In this document: in pieces, positions 1 to 11,710 of the stretch | Layout: each line of letters begins with the position of its first letter | Position numbering within the stretch: position 1 is the first letter of the stretch | DNA from: Maylandia zebra | Taxonomy: Eukaryota; Chordata; Actinopteri; Cichliformes; Cichlidae | Direction of reading: 5' to 3' | Assembly (NCBI RefSeq): GCF_041146795.1 | Contig: NC_135168.1 | Coordinates: forward strand, 37,085,370-37,149,369 | DNA: 64,000 bases | The notes under the pieces: generated by a model | The model's input: the letters and a program-made list of their open reading frames with translations, nothing else | Told to the model about the DNA's origin: nothing | The model's database searches: none | Translations under genes and position numbers: made by a program

Positions 1-575
1 CTAAAAACAGGAAACTGAACCTACAGATCAAATGTGCTCCCCAAAACTGGACAACAGAAGATTTGAAAAACGCTCCCTGGTCTGATAGTAGGGTCAGAAT
101 TTGGCAGCATCACAACATGAAAGCATGAATCCATACTGCCATCAAAGGTTGTGGTGTAATGGTGTGATGGATATTTTTCGCACACTTTGGGCTCTCAGTC
201 CTAGCTGAACATCATTTATATCCCACAGCCTGCCTGAGTACTGTTGCTGACCAGGTCTATCCCTTTGTGACCACAGTGCACCCATCATCTGATGGCTGCT
301 TTTAGCAGGTTAACCATGTCACAAAACTCAAATCATCTCAAACTGGTTTCTTGAACACAACGAGTTCAATGTAGTCGAACGGCCTCCAGTCACTAAATCA
401 ATCCAACAGAGCTCATATGGCATGTGGTGGAACAGGAGATTCACATTGACACGTGTCAGTATGGACCAAAATATTAGGGAATCCATGCCAAAAAGAATTA
501 AGGCAACTCTAAATGTAAATGGGGATTTAACCCAGTGCAAGCAATGTGTACCTAATAAAGTGGCCAGTGACTGCA
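1..575 (+). mobile_element. Tc1/mariner-like transposon, decayed 3' part (cut by window edge)
   Basis: The plus strand reads as the second half of a common fish Tc1-type transposase gene. Characteristic phrases survive in order: a stretch encoding a 'NWT.EDW..V.WSDE'-like segment near 40-90, then a 'T.SSNWFLEH'-like segment near 330-360, then the usual end in which 'GTACCTAATAAAGTGGCC' (547-564) marks the non-coding 3' flank just before the terminal repeat. The reading frame is broken by many stops and small deletions, so no transposase is made. The 5' half lies off the window. The family assignment rests on recognition of the sequence and was not searched. Confidence 0.75.
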
Positions 576-3506
576 TGTGGTGTTTGATCCAAAGTGAAGG
601 GGTTTTTCTTTTCGTCAGTCCTGCTTTCAGGTAGATCTGCAAGCAACTTGCAAACAATATACCCTTTTGGGAGCACCACAATGGGAAAAGCAACAATATA
701 ATGACATTAATGGTGGGTGAATTCAATGTAGCTGTTTTAGGTTCAAGGCTTCGCTGTTGTGCACATAGGCTCACTCTTAAACCTTTTATTTCTATTATGA
801 CAAGAAAGCTTCTTTGAAAAATTTGACTATTACAGTCTGTCTAACTTTCAGGCACTTATATTAACAGTAAATTGCTGTAATAATAAAACTGCACTAGGAC
901 CATTAGTTTTGTTTTTTTATTTCAGCGCACAAAACCTGTTTTGTGACCCACACATGATGTAGATATAAGCAGACTGTTAGGCGACGAGTTCATAAAACAA
1001 GCTAAAATTCGCTTCTGTGGTTCTATCCTGCTGGGGAAGACTATTTCAGATTCACCTCATGTTTGAGGATTGTGCAACTGCGCCGGGTAGTTTTCCCCAC
1101 ACTGTTGTCTCAGCCTTGCACAAAGCCAACAAGGCTATGATCGCTCTTTGAAGCATCTCAGCTTGTACAGTATGTATCAGATCTACTTGCCAAGTTAAAG
1201 AGGCTCTTGAAGTTGCAGGATCCCGACGTAGTAGTTAAAAAAAACAACAACTAAATAAAGCAGCCTGGCCAAAGGGAGCTCAGGTTTCTCTTCAGCTTCT
1301 CTGTGCTGACACAAGTGGAAAAATATACATTCTGGGAGAGTGCGGTGCTGCTCTGCCTTCTCACAGTAAATCCTACATTTAAGCACAATTATGTGGGATG
1401 ACGAGCTCGTGAAGCAGAGAAAGTTTGAATTCTCTTTAGCAATCAATCTCTAGACCTGAGCTGCTGAAGCTTACTCCATATTTCATCATCTATTAATGCC
1501 TGATGGTTGTACAATCACTGAAAATGCACTATGTACATGAAACTGATAAAGAGACAGCTACAACTCAGATAATCATTAGGTCCTATAAAGACATAGACTG
1601 ATGCAAACTGGATAAATAGCGAGTTATAACGCCAATCCTTCATGTACTCCTGGCAGTAAGTTGAGTATTAAAATCTTAATGAGAAACGAGGATGCAAGAC
1701 GCAGACTAGGTGAAGCACTGATGTGGAAAATAAGGAAAAGCCAAACTGATTTACTGGTAATACAGTAGCTATGTGTAAATTTCCCTGTTAGCTTTTAACA
1801 TTTCCTTCTTTTTAGACAGAAAGGACAAAAAGGGTAAAAAGATAATTGTTTATTTTGGTTCTTCCCCACCAGTAGTTTATCCACAATCAGACTGAAAGAA
1901 AATATAGACTAAGGTACACGAAATGCAGGGATTTTTTTTAATATATACCACAATTAATTTCATGGAGACAGCATATGTGCATACTTTAAAGACTAATGCC
2001 AATATGATGAGCAATGACTTGAAGGAAATAATCCCGTGCTTGGGACTGGGTCGGGCTATTTGGGATTGTAGGGCTAGTGTCTGGGAAACTTGTTAGTGAG
2101 CACAAACAAAAACACAAAACCCAATCACTTATCCATAGAACAAAACAATAAGCGATTTCACCCACCACTTTCAATGACAATTCAGTTGTGATGCAGTAAT
2201 GATCGCTGCTCATTAGAGATAACACTCAAAAACAATCTTTACCTTTACCCACTCACAAAGCTCTGTACGTGTTTAATATCTTGGGATATTTCTATCTATT
2301 TATCTATACATATCCCCAGATAATAAACTCTCATACATGTCATTAAAATACAAAAACAAAATTATTAAAGTGCTTTCTACTGACTCAAACACATAATCTC
2401 TGAGAGAATGGCATTGATACAGCATGTTTGAGAGTTAAAAATCACTTATTTTCTGATTAGCGGTGTGCATCAGTGCTTAAAGGATAAAGACTAACGGATG
2501 TAAGGCATGATTGCTATCAAATGGTTATCTGTGTCATAGGTAACATCACACGTACTTACAGTGGCATTCACACGTAACCAAGTCACTGGTTATTATATGT
2601 GAAGCCAACCATCTGTCAATGTCATATATAATTATAATAATAATACACCAGTCAGAGATGTGTACACTAAAGGGATATTCTAACATACCAACTCCACCCT
2701 TCTGCTCCATGCTAGACTCTGCTGACCAGAGAGTAGCATTTCTGATTCAACTTGTAAGACGTATTTAACTGAAAATAGTCTATACTGTTTTATACACGAT
2801 TCGTTTAATGGGGCTCCAAGAGTTCAGGGTTGAGAGGAAAATCCAAAATGATGTGAGTTTAACGGTTAAATTTAATGAAACATATTTTTCAAGATGCATT
2901 ATGTCTCAACATCAGTGACGAACCCATTTTGAACTTGTGAATGGCTCTGTTCATTAAAGACCAGATAGCATTAGAAAAGAAAAAACAAAAAAATGTCAGG
3001 GTAAAAGCTGGTTCATGAGGTCAAGATACTAGTTGGTACTATGGAGGCAAACTTCTCATGTAGTCGTTCCACATCGTCTGGAGAACTAGCATGACGTCCC
3101 CAAAACACCGCTTTTCTGTTTTACTAGACACAGTCATCATCTTGCAGCATTTCAGCTGAGTGGGTATAAAAATATAGACATTTGAAACCCTGAATATATG
3201 TTCATATGTGATTTTTTTTCTGCCACCGAAGACAATTTACAACTGTCCCGCTCAGTGTACACACTGTCTTTTTTTTTGTTTTTTTTCCAGATTTAACCCC
3301 CATCCTAAAACGTGTTCTTGCATTTACTCCTGGGGGCAGGAGGTTTAGACCCAAAACGACACAGAACACAGAACAGCAATTATAATGTTGTTTTCTTCAT
3401 CAACTGCCTGCATCCATTATTTCTTTGTTAATACACTAAAATTACCTCTGGGTGTGTGTGACACAGATTTACTCGGTAAAGAGGAGTGTGTTTGTGTGCA
3501 ATGACA
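576..3506. other. Gene-free interval; probable znf711 3' UTR in its right part
   Basis: No exon-like open frame with splice signals is seen here on either strand. The right part should be znf711 3' UTR, because the znf711 stop codon is at 3507 and transcription runs leftward. The first AATAAA on the minus strand that I found is at 1849-1854, which would give a 3' UTR of about 1.65 kb. ATTAAA variants occur nearer (for example near 2870), so the true end is uncertain. The rest is AT-rich with no recognised repeat. Confidence 0.4.
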
Positions 3507-6500
3507 TTACATCAACATGTCTTTGTGATGCCTGGCTATGTGCTGGCTCTTCTCTGAAGGCCTCCTAAAGCCCTTGGTGCAGTAGTCGCAGCGGTGGGGG
3601 TAGTCCTTGGTGTGGATAGAGATGACGTGGCGTTTGAAGCCAGAAGCGTCCGTACTGTTATACTCACAATACTGGCACTGATATACCTTTCTACCACTGT
3701 GCGTTTTCATGTGCTTCTTCAGCTCGGCGGGCTGCCGGAAGCCTCGCCGGCAGCGCTTGCACTTAAAGGGTAGGTCCTTCGTATGCAGGGATAGGATATG
3801 GCGACTCAGGGTGAAAGTGTCGGGTGCATTGAAGTTACAATGCCGGCACTGGTGCACTTTGTTGCCTTTGTGTGTTTCCGCGTGTTTCTTCAACTCTGAG
3901 GGCCTGTGAAAGCCTTTCTCGCACACGTCACACTGATGGGGGAAGTCCTTGGTGTGAACTGAAATAATGTGCCTCTTCAGGTCACTGGAGTTGGTGCTCT
4001 TGTGCTCACAGTGCGGGCACTGGTGGGTCTTGTGGCCCTGCACCATCTCTATGTGGCGCTGCAGTTCCCGTGCATCAGCGTAAGCCTGGGGACAGTGGCT
4101 GCACTTGAAAGGCAGATCTGCGCCATGCTTGCTCTTGATATGAGTCTTTAAGTTGGACTGGTCTGCACAGCGGAACTCGCAGTGCGGGCAGTGGTAGGGC
4201 TTCTCGCCTGTGTGGGTGCGCATGTGTTTCTTCAGCTCCGATGGGTGACGGAAGCCTTTGGCGCACTCAACACACACATGTGCAAAGTTCTTACTGTGCA
4301 CAGCCAGCAGGTGACGGTTGAGCAGGCCCTGTTCAGCTGTTTCATAATCGCAGTACTTGCAGTGATGCAGTTTGGGCTCCCGATCCTTGACAATGAGCTT
4401 GTCTGAGCCCAGTGGGCTAGACTCATGGTAGCGCCGCGCGTACTCTGTATACTCTGGAGATCGCTCATTGTTGTGGCTCAGGAGCTTATGACTCTCTAAG
4501 TGGTTGTGAAAGCTGATTTTCTTGTTGGTGGTAAAGTCGCAGTCTGTACACTGATACTTCTTCTTGAGCAGATGGTCCGGGTGGTTCTTCATATGGCATT
4601 TGAGGAAGCCCCGCGAGCGAAACTTCTTTCCACAGATGTGGCAAGGGTAGACGGTCAAAGGCATCCCATCTGGTCCAATGATAACAGCTGGACAGAGAAG
4701 TTTGAAAAAAGAGAGAGTATGCAACATTGCAATCAACCATTATTATTCTAAGTTTTCCTCGAATGTGAATGATAAAATTATATACATTCAGACTTGGTGA
4801 CAACACAGATAAAAATTATCAATTTAAGGTATGTATCAGTATCAATATGACATGCTGATCCTACCAGTCTGACACTGCCGTGTTTCGCCTTTCTTCTTCT
4901 TCTTCGATTTGGTTTTGAGAGCACGGTTTGCACCCAGTCCCTCACGGATTTGCAAAAATGGTGTAGCTGCTCCATTCTTCACTTGATCAATTGTATTACC
5001 TGCACAGGCATTGCAGCACATAACACCCCAATAACAACAGAATGGATGACCTTGCCTTATTTCTACTTTGATACTTTTCAAAACAAACTCTGACTGCTAA
5101 GTCGTCTTTTAAACACATTTGCCACACATACTGACCCCAAATCATCTTGCTGAGCATCTCATTTAAACAGTAATGCTGCAGCATAGCATCTTCCTCTTAA
5201 TAATCTATTTCAGCAGTCATAGAACATGGTTTTATCTCAAACTACTAATTTAGGAAAAATTACCCATCTAACCCTTTCATATAAAGGGCATACCAATGTC
5301 TTCATCTTCATCATCATCGCTGTCATCCTCATCATCCTCTTCTTCCTTTGGATGGTTCTTGACTGCCATGTAGACCATTTTGTCACGGCCAACTCCCAGT
5401 CTGCCCGATGAAGCTGCTTCCAAATCAGGATGGCCGTTCTGGTAATCATCCTCTGTTATTACCTCTGTCCCACCTTGAAAAAAACAAAACAAAAAAAAAC
5501 AAACACCAAAAACTCAATGACCCATATGACTTTTAACACAAACATGGCTGGATGTACCGTACTGAAGATCATTTACCCAAATCATCATCTGCTTCAGCTT
5601 TAAAGATGTAGACTTTTATGACCTCAGAGCCATCCTCCTCTTTGGAGTCCTTGTCTTCCATTACTTCAGTGCTGATCTCAAGGGGAGTGTCCCCTATGTC
5701 CAACTTTTCTCCCACTTCATCCACTTTAAAAAACAAAAAAAAACAAATACCAATGGTTATGCAAAAAATTTAACTTTATAAAAAAATCTTTGCCGTGTTA
5801 TGTGCCAAGATATCTTACAGGAGATCATCAGGTAATCCTCGGAGCTACTCCTTGCATCATCATCCTCATCTGTCTGTAGGGGAACAGCCTCAGTTGGCAG
5901 CTGTTCGTGGATTATGGTCTCGGCATTGGCCTCGGTCACCATCAACCCTTCAGACACAAGCTGGTGGTCCAGTGTGTTGTCCTGGTGTTCAGACAGCAGC
6001 TCTGCCACAAACACCTGGTCTGGCATGTCGTCATGATGGTGGTTTGCGTCCTGTATGAGGTCTGAGGTCAGAACATGGTGGTGATGGGCGTCCAGGGCTT
6101 CCTCTATTGCAACTTCAGTCCCCAGGATATTTTCAGGCATGATTACACTGTGTTCTGAAGGCACCATGTCTTCAGTGCTGATTTCATGGGCCTCCACACC
6201 TTGAGACTGCAGACTTTCCACATCCACCTCCAGCCCTTCGACAACCTCAGCTTCTAGGCCCTCCACCTCCACTTCCTCTTCAAGGCCCTCAACAACATGA
6301 GCTTCCAGACCCTCCACATCAACCTCAGTTTCCAGGCTCTCCACCACTTGCGCCTCGAGGCCCTCCACTTCCACTTCTCCCTCTAGGCCCTCCACTTCCA
6401 CTTCTCCCTCTAGGCCCTCAACAACCTGAGCCTCTAACTCTACCACCTGTGTCTGTAGCCCTTCAACAACTTCTGCCTCCAAGCCTTCTACATCTGCATG

Positions 6501-9500
6501 TAAGCTCTCCACTACCTCCGTCTCCAGGCCTTGAACAACTTGAGTCTCCAGACCTTCCACCTCAAGTCCGTGCTCCAGGAGGATGCCCTCGTCTGTCATG
6601 ACATCAGAAAGCAGCATACCCTCTGGCACCGACACCACAATGTGCTCCCCATCAATGTGAGCCAGACCCCCCATGCCTGCAACTGATGATATAAAGAGTT
6701 TTTAAAAATCACAATTAAAGCTTGATATTAGTCAAATAATTGTGAAAGAGTGTCATTTTTTGTTAGTATACGATTAAAATTTGCTAATGACAATGTGATG
6801 TCACTTTGACTTCCTTATTTAGCTTGACACTCAGGTTTCTTGCGCCTTTTGGGAAATTGGTCTCTAAATATTAGCGAAATGTAGGGCTGGGCCATCATAT
6901 GTTCACGGTAATACCGGTATAATGTTGGGCAACGATAAGAAAATGAAATATCGCGATACAATGTGGGTAAAACATGCATGCGCAGTAGAGCAGGGCGATA
7001 TGACCAAAAATATTTATCACGATATACATTTGGAAATTTGCGATAACGATATAACTGACGATACAATTGACACTAGACAAAATACTTTACAACTCCACAA
7101 CTTTATTAGTGCAAAAAACCCATCAATATATTTTCATTTAAACAAGCAGCTGTTTTATGTGCATTAAAGTTATATAAAATTTTAACAGTGCAAATGCAAA
7201 TTCCTTGCTGACAGTTTAACCAAAAGGCATTTCCAGTGGAAATTGGCCGACATATCCTCAGCATAACCATGTATAATATCCACAAAACTTAAAAAGAGGT
7301 TATACACACACACACACACACACACAATACGGTAATATTATGTTGAAGCACAGTACATATCACTCCGCCAGGCTTCTGACTACGGTAGCTGTAATGCTCC
7401 AACAATCCATCAAGCGGTGCGGCTTCGTAGCTTAGCAAAGTCGCACTAAAACATTTGACAGATTTTTGAGCGCCATGTACCACATAAAATCGTTTCGAGG
7501 TCAGCAAACACAACCAGAATTCATACATAAGACACACGGGATTATAAGGGGCACTGTTGATTTTCAGAAAAATCAAAGGATTGATTTTAAGTGTGCGGTA
7601 TTTTCCAAACAACACGGTAATAACGACGGCCCGCTAGCATGCTCTACCAAAAATAGTGCTTTGTTGTGTACCTGACGGATGAAAGCTAAATTCTGGTTCA
7701 TCCGTTTCATTCAACGATTTGCTTTCGCCGCCATGCTTTTTCCGACGTGTGCGTATAAAAACAAAGGCACTGCGCATGCGCGTTTTACTCATATTCTATC
7801 GCGATATTTCATTTTTCTATCGTTGCCCAAAATTATACCGGTATTACCGTGAACGGTATGATATGGCCCAGCCCTAATGCGCAGTGCCTTTGTTTTCATA
7901 AGCACATGGCGGAAAAAGCATGGCGGCGACGGAGAATAAGAAGAGCGAAACCGGAGTGTTGAATGAAACGGATGAACCAGAATTGGTTTGCAAAAATGCT
8001 GCAATTTCAGTGGTGTGGAACTGGTTTAGCTTTCGTCTGTCAGATACACAACAAAGCACTATTTTTGGTAGAGCATCCTAGCGGGCCGTCGTTATTACCG
8101 TGTTTTTTGGAAAATACCGCACACTTAAAATCAATCCTTTGATTTTTCTGAAAATCAACAGTGCCCCTTATAATCCCGTGTGTCTTATGTATGAATTCTG
8201 GTTGTGTTTACTGACCTCGAAACGATTTTATGTGGTACACGGCGCTCGAAAATCTGTCAAATGTTTCAGTACGACTTTGCTAAGCTACGAAGCCGCACCG
8301 CTTGATGGATTGTTGGAGCATTACGGCTATCGTAGGCAGGAGCCTCGCGGAGTGATATGTAGTGCTTCAACACAATATTACCATATTGTGTGCGTATAAC
8401 CTCTTTTTAGGTTTTGTGGATATTATACATGGTTATGCTGAGGATATGTCGGCCAATTTCCACTGGAAATGCCTTTTGGTTAACCCTTTAGAGCCGATCG
8501 GAGCGGACACGCTCTGTTTTGCGTAACTATTTTTAAATCCCAGTAGCACTGCAACCACGTAAGCTAGCGCAAAAAATTTTTTTGCATATGAAACCGGAGG
8601 AGTTGTACTTACATCTTATGCCATCAGCTTGTCCTAGGTCACGGTTTCCTTCCACAAAAACTGCATAAAAAGCGCTTGCAGGAACAAAAACATAATATTC
8701 CAGAAACACGCTTTGCCGATCCAATCAGCTGTTCATAACACTTCCTATGTTGGAATAGACGTCAGCGCAAACTTTTGCATTTCCGCCATTACCTGCCCGA
8801 AACCGGAAGTGACGTCATTTTTGCGGAACTGTAGTCTTTTTTACCATGAGGGCCTCAGGGCCTGTACTGGTCTTTTTAAAAGTTATCTTTGACTTTATGA
8901 CTTTCTGTGTCGTTTCTGGGATGCTGAGGACTCATATTGCACTGCTGGAAATAGTTTATTTTGATGCATATGCTGCTTTTTTGCAAATTTGCAGTATAAT
9001 ATTTATTTTTGTTTTTCCTGCAGTGTATAAAAATTGGTGTATTTCAAAAATAAAACTATGAAGACACTCAAAATAAATTTCCTGTGGTGGGAAACTATTT
9101 TGTGCAACTTTTTTGTATTTACAGTTTTGAGGGATAAGCCTCTTAAATTTCTCTAACTACAAATATATGTTAAAAAAGCAAAAACGATTTTCAATTTTTT
9201 TGTAGTTTATTGCACTTTTTTGCAATTTATGTAATTACTATGCACTTAATCAGAATCAGAATCAGAATACTTTATTCATCCCGAGGGAAATTAGGGGTTA
9301 CAGCAGGCAGCACGCTAATGGCGCATGCGCACTCACAAAGGAACCTTCTGACCAATACATATTATTAAAATCTGGGCTGTAATGGTTGTATTGATGTATA
9401 GCAACTTGAAATGCTCCCAAAAATGGCTCCACAGCATGTAAAAATATAATATAAGCTCTGGCGGACTTGGTTCTATGGTAGGTCTTAAAGGGTTAAACTG

Positions 9501-9850
9501 TCAGCGAGGAATTAGCATTTGCACTGTTAAATTTTTATATAACTTGCACATAAAAAACAGCTGCTTGTTTAAGTGAAAATACATTGATGGGGATTTTTTT
9601 TTTGCACTAATAAAGTTGTGGAGTTGTAAAGTATTTTGTCTCGTGTCAATTATATCGTTATCGCAAATTTCCAAATGTATATTGTGATAAAATATTTTTG
9701 GTCATATCGCCCTGCTCCAGCTAAATGCCAAATACAACACGTGTATTAATTTCTCTTGCTAATTTGCCTACCAAAATCTTGCATGATCATAGCATGGGGC
9801 ATCTTCAGCTCTTGAGTGTGCAGCTCTAACACCCCTCCTCCTTGATCCAT
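3507..9850 (-). CDS. znf711: ZNF711 (ZFX/ZFY-family zinc-finger transcription factor), six coding exons
   Basis: Coding exons (minus strand): 9850-9772, 6682-5819, 5723-5577, 5473-5294, 4999-4865, 4687-3507. They total 2586 nt, giving 861 aa, and every junction is GT-AG and in phase. The start [19 protein letters not shown] followed by VAGM matches the ZFX/ZNF711 N terminus. Exons 2-5 encode the long acidic activation domain, which ends in a lysine-rich nuclear-localisation-like stretch (TKSKKKKK). The last exon (residues 469-861) carries 12 C2H2 fingers. ZNF711 is favoured over ZFX/ZFY for three reasons: the spacer [15 protein letters not shown] replaces ZFX finger 3, the linker reads [11 protein letters not shown], and the C terminus is MLM. 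Human ZNF711 is a nuclear DNA-binding activator linked to X-linked intellectual disability. Intron 1 (6683-9771) is filled with transposons. Residues about 67-186 are an unusual acidic repeat, listed separately. Confidence 0.95.
6204..6563 (-). repeat. In-frame VEGLE-type coding repeat in the znf711 acidic domain
   Basis: About 120 residues (protein positions roughly 67-186) consist of degenerate 7-13-residue units built on VEGLE followed by x-E/Q-V-V/E, for example [13 protein letters not shown]. The frame stays open throughout. Within it, 6361-6387 and 6388-6414 are two identical 27-bp units encoding EGEVEVEGL twice, a recent tandem duplication. The segment keeps the acidic character of the ZFX-family activation domain, but the regular repetition is not something I know from mammalian ZNF711 or ZFX. 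Confidence 0.85.
6879..7876. mobile_element. Non-autonomous DNA transposon with about 110-bp terminal inverted repeats
   Basis: The left end (6879-6989) begins TAGGGCTGGGCCAT and continues through GGTAATACCGGTATAAT and GAAATATCGCGAT. The right end (about 7763-7876) is its inverted copy and ends GGCCCAGCCCTA. Both termini also share a GCATGCGCAGT block at their inner edge. The interior holds a (CA)12 microsatellite at 7304-7326 and matches the neighbouring element at 7878-9720 in inverted orientation. It lies in znf711 intron 1. The superfamily is not settled, and open frames inside it are not genes. Confidence 0.75.
8484..9492. mobile_element. piggyBac-like non-autonomous element with TTAA duplication
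   Basis: The insertion starts CCCTTTAGAGC and ends TCTTAAAGGG, so the termini are inverted CCCTTTA repeats. It is flanked on both sides by TTAA (8480-8483 and 9493-9496). The inverted sister copy keeps the empty site: minus-strand TTTTGGTTAAACTGTC around 7211-7226 has a single TTAA. A TTAA target with CCC..GGG ends is the signature of piggyBac-superfamily transposition. No transposase frame is present, so it must have been mobilised in trans. A CAGAATCAGAATACTTTATT-type LINE tail lies inside at about 9249-9292. Confidence 0.85.
9247..9292 (+). repeat. LINE 3'-tail-like fish repeat inside the piggyBac-like element
   Basis: The tandem AGAATC units followed by ACTTTATTCATCCCGAGGGA resemble the short 3' end motif shared by many fish retroposons. 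Only this tail is recognisable, so it is a tiny insertion or a chance retained segment. Confidence 0.45.
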
Positions 9851-11086
9851 GTCTTCACTCCGTAAAAACAGACTGAAAATTGCAGCACAGATTACATTAA
9901 CCTTTACTTCATATACACTGCTAAAAATAAAACCGAAAGGAAAAAAATGCAGTTAGTATTACATACCTTCACATTTGACGACAGAAAATCTTTACAATAA
10001 AACCAACAGGATATCTGATGTGCTTCCTTCCATCAAGATACTGAATTATTCTGACAAAGTAAAAGAAAATACAATTATCACATGAGCTTGGGATTATAAC
10101 TGAACACCAGCTGTTCATTTTTTGCAGAAATGCACAAATATTTGGCGTTGGGTTCATAAGAAAAGCACTAGTCTCTATTGCAAAATCTACCTCCGTAAGC
10201 CTTAAATACAGAACACAAACTTATTTTTAAACCGTGGACAGTCGTTGTTGTTGTTGACCACTGCCTCCCTCTGCTGCCAATTAGGGGTACTACATGCAGC
10301 TTCAACCTGAGGACAGATCGCTATATACACCTGGAGCTGGTTGAGCTTGATGGCCGGAGCGCAGCAGAGACAAAAGACTCAGTGTGCAGGGCGGGCGAGC
10401 TCGCATGCAGCGGTTCTGATAGCTTTTGGATAAGGACTCCTGCTTAATTTCGTGGGAGGAAATGCACTGTCGTCACATGACGATTTAAAATGAAGCAAAT
10501 GTATTTACAGCTGTCTGTAGCGGTGTTGTGGCTGCTAGTTTTCACATATTTATCCTTTTGGGGTAAAAAAACAAAACATGCAGTTCCGTTGCACTAATCG
10601 TTTCTGAAGTGTTAAGTATCTACACAAAAATCACATATGCTCCCGAGTTTATGGCCGCCACTGAAACTACCACAGTTATGCAATGGCTACCGCCCTCCAC
10701 CCACCGGAGCTAACTAGCAAGGAAGCTAGGGCTGAGTCTCAAAGCGCCATTTTGTTTTAGCATAAAGGCTAATTCAAGGAGCGCGATAACCAGTCCAATA
10801 CGTCGATGTAAGCAACGGTTACACATAACGTTATAATGCATATGTAGTCCCAAACGCATACAACAAACCACGATGACCAATGAGATCACTAGTTTTGCAA
10901 TTCGCTCTGTTTTGTGCGACGACTGCCGTCCGGTCAGCTAGCTAGCCTGCTAAGCTAGGTGGTGCAGCTTGTGCCGCATTATCTTCCATGTTGTTTTTCG
11001 AAAAGGCTGAAAGAGGCCCGCTACGTCCAACTGGGCCCATGCGTCTTATTCCACACTCGTTTTTGATCGACTCAGAATAATTTTAC

Positions 11087-11215
11087 CTGATAACGTTGTC
11101 TTCTGACTCTATCGGCGTTTCTCCCCCTTCTCGGATTTGTCTGTTATTTTTTTGGTTTATTTTTGACGGTAAGCTAAGTGCGGCCTGCAGTTTTGGATCC
11201 CCGGGCACTCTTTGC
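11087..11215 (-). promoter_or_regulatory. znf711: Candidate znf711 non-coding first exon and promoter
   Basis: On the minus strand a strong splice donor, TTATCAG/GTAAAA, ends at 11087, and the coding exon at 9850 needs a non-coding exon upstream. The surroundings (about 10300-11250) have more CpG than the rest of the intergenic DNA. An acceptor TTTTCAG near 9875 lies just 5' of the ATG. The transcription start is not visible, and the exon's right end is a guess. Confidence 0.4.
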
Positions 11216-11704
11216 TAGGCCTCGGCCAATCAGCTTGCTTCCTGACAAGCAGAGGGAGGGCGGGGGGCAGACAATGCGTGGCCTCGTTTACCGCTGATCC
11301 CTTACTATTTGCGTCATGCATAAGAGAGCAGAGTTACATTAACGCAGTCATTCTCTTAATCGGGACATGTTTAAAGCGGGCTCAGAGGAGCGAAATTCAA
11401 ACATTACCACAGTAACAAATAAAATAAACATTTATGTGCTTGTACTGTGTGCGCGCTCAGACTTTGCCTGCGAAGATGAGGCCTGTAGGCCATTTTGTCA
11501 CAAGGGGTGGGTAGTAGTTGAGCACTCATTTGAGAAGTGGTTGGTCACGCACCCAGGAAATATCCGGGACATGGTAACGGTACTGCCGCTGCTATTGCTT
11601 GTGCTGCATAGTGCGACTAATTAGCCTTTCATACAGAACAGACCATGATTTAACATACATGGATTAAATATGACCAGAAGTGCATTTAGAGTTTCAGGGT
11701 AGAC

Positions 11705-11710
11705 TTTATT
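11705..11710 (-). terminator. slain1: Polyadenylation signal of slain1 (candidate)
   Basis: The minus strand reads AATAAAG here, about 0.95 kb downstream of the slain1 stop codon. It lies only about 0.5 kb from the candidate znf711 first exon, so slain1 transcription probably ends in a narrow gap before the znf711 promoter. Confidence 0.5.

Larger units (their letters stand above)
7878..9720. mobile_element. Second, inverted copy of the intron transposon (foldback partner)
   Basis: From 7878 the sequence repeats the interior of the element at 6990-7775 in reverse orientation. It runs through the segment reading CGGGCCGTCGTTATTACCG (8083-8101), the 100-codon open stretch at 8100-8399, and the distal end GATATAATTGACACGAGACA (read on the minus strand near 9640). 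It ends near 9718 at CATATCGCCCTGCTC. Without the 1009-bp insertion at 8484-9492 the arm is about 830 bp, against about 780 bp for its partner. The two arms form a long palindrome with a spacer of about 100 bp. Confidence 0.8.

Noticed and set aside
5795-6058. Plus-strand His/Pro-rich frame opposite znf711 exon 2
   Set aside because: It is a shadow of the acidic, His-containing coding exon on the minus strand; the minus frame has correct splice sites and homology.
8100-8399. 99-codon open frame (plus) and its near twin at 7289-7615 (minus) as paired genes
   Set aside because: Both are copies of the same transposon interior in inverted orientation. They have no splice context and no start context, and the similarity is explained by element duplication.
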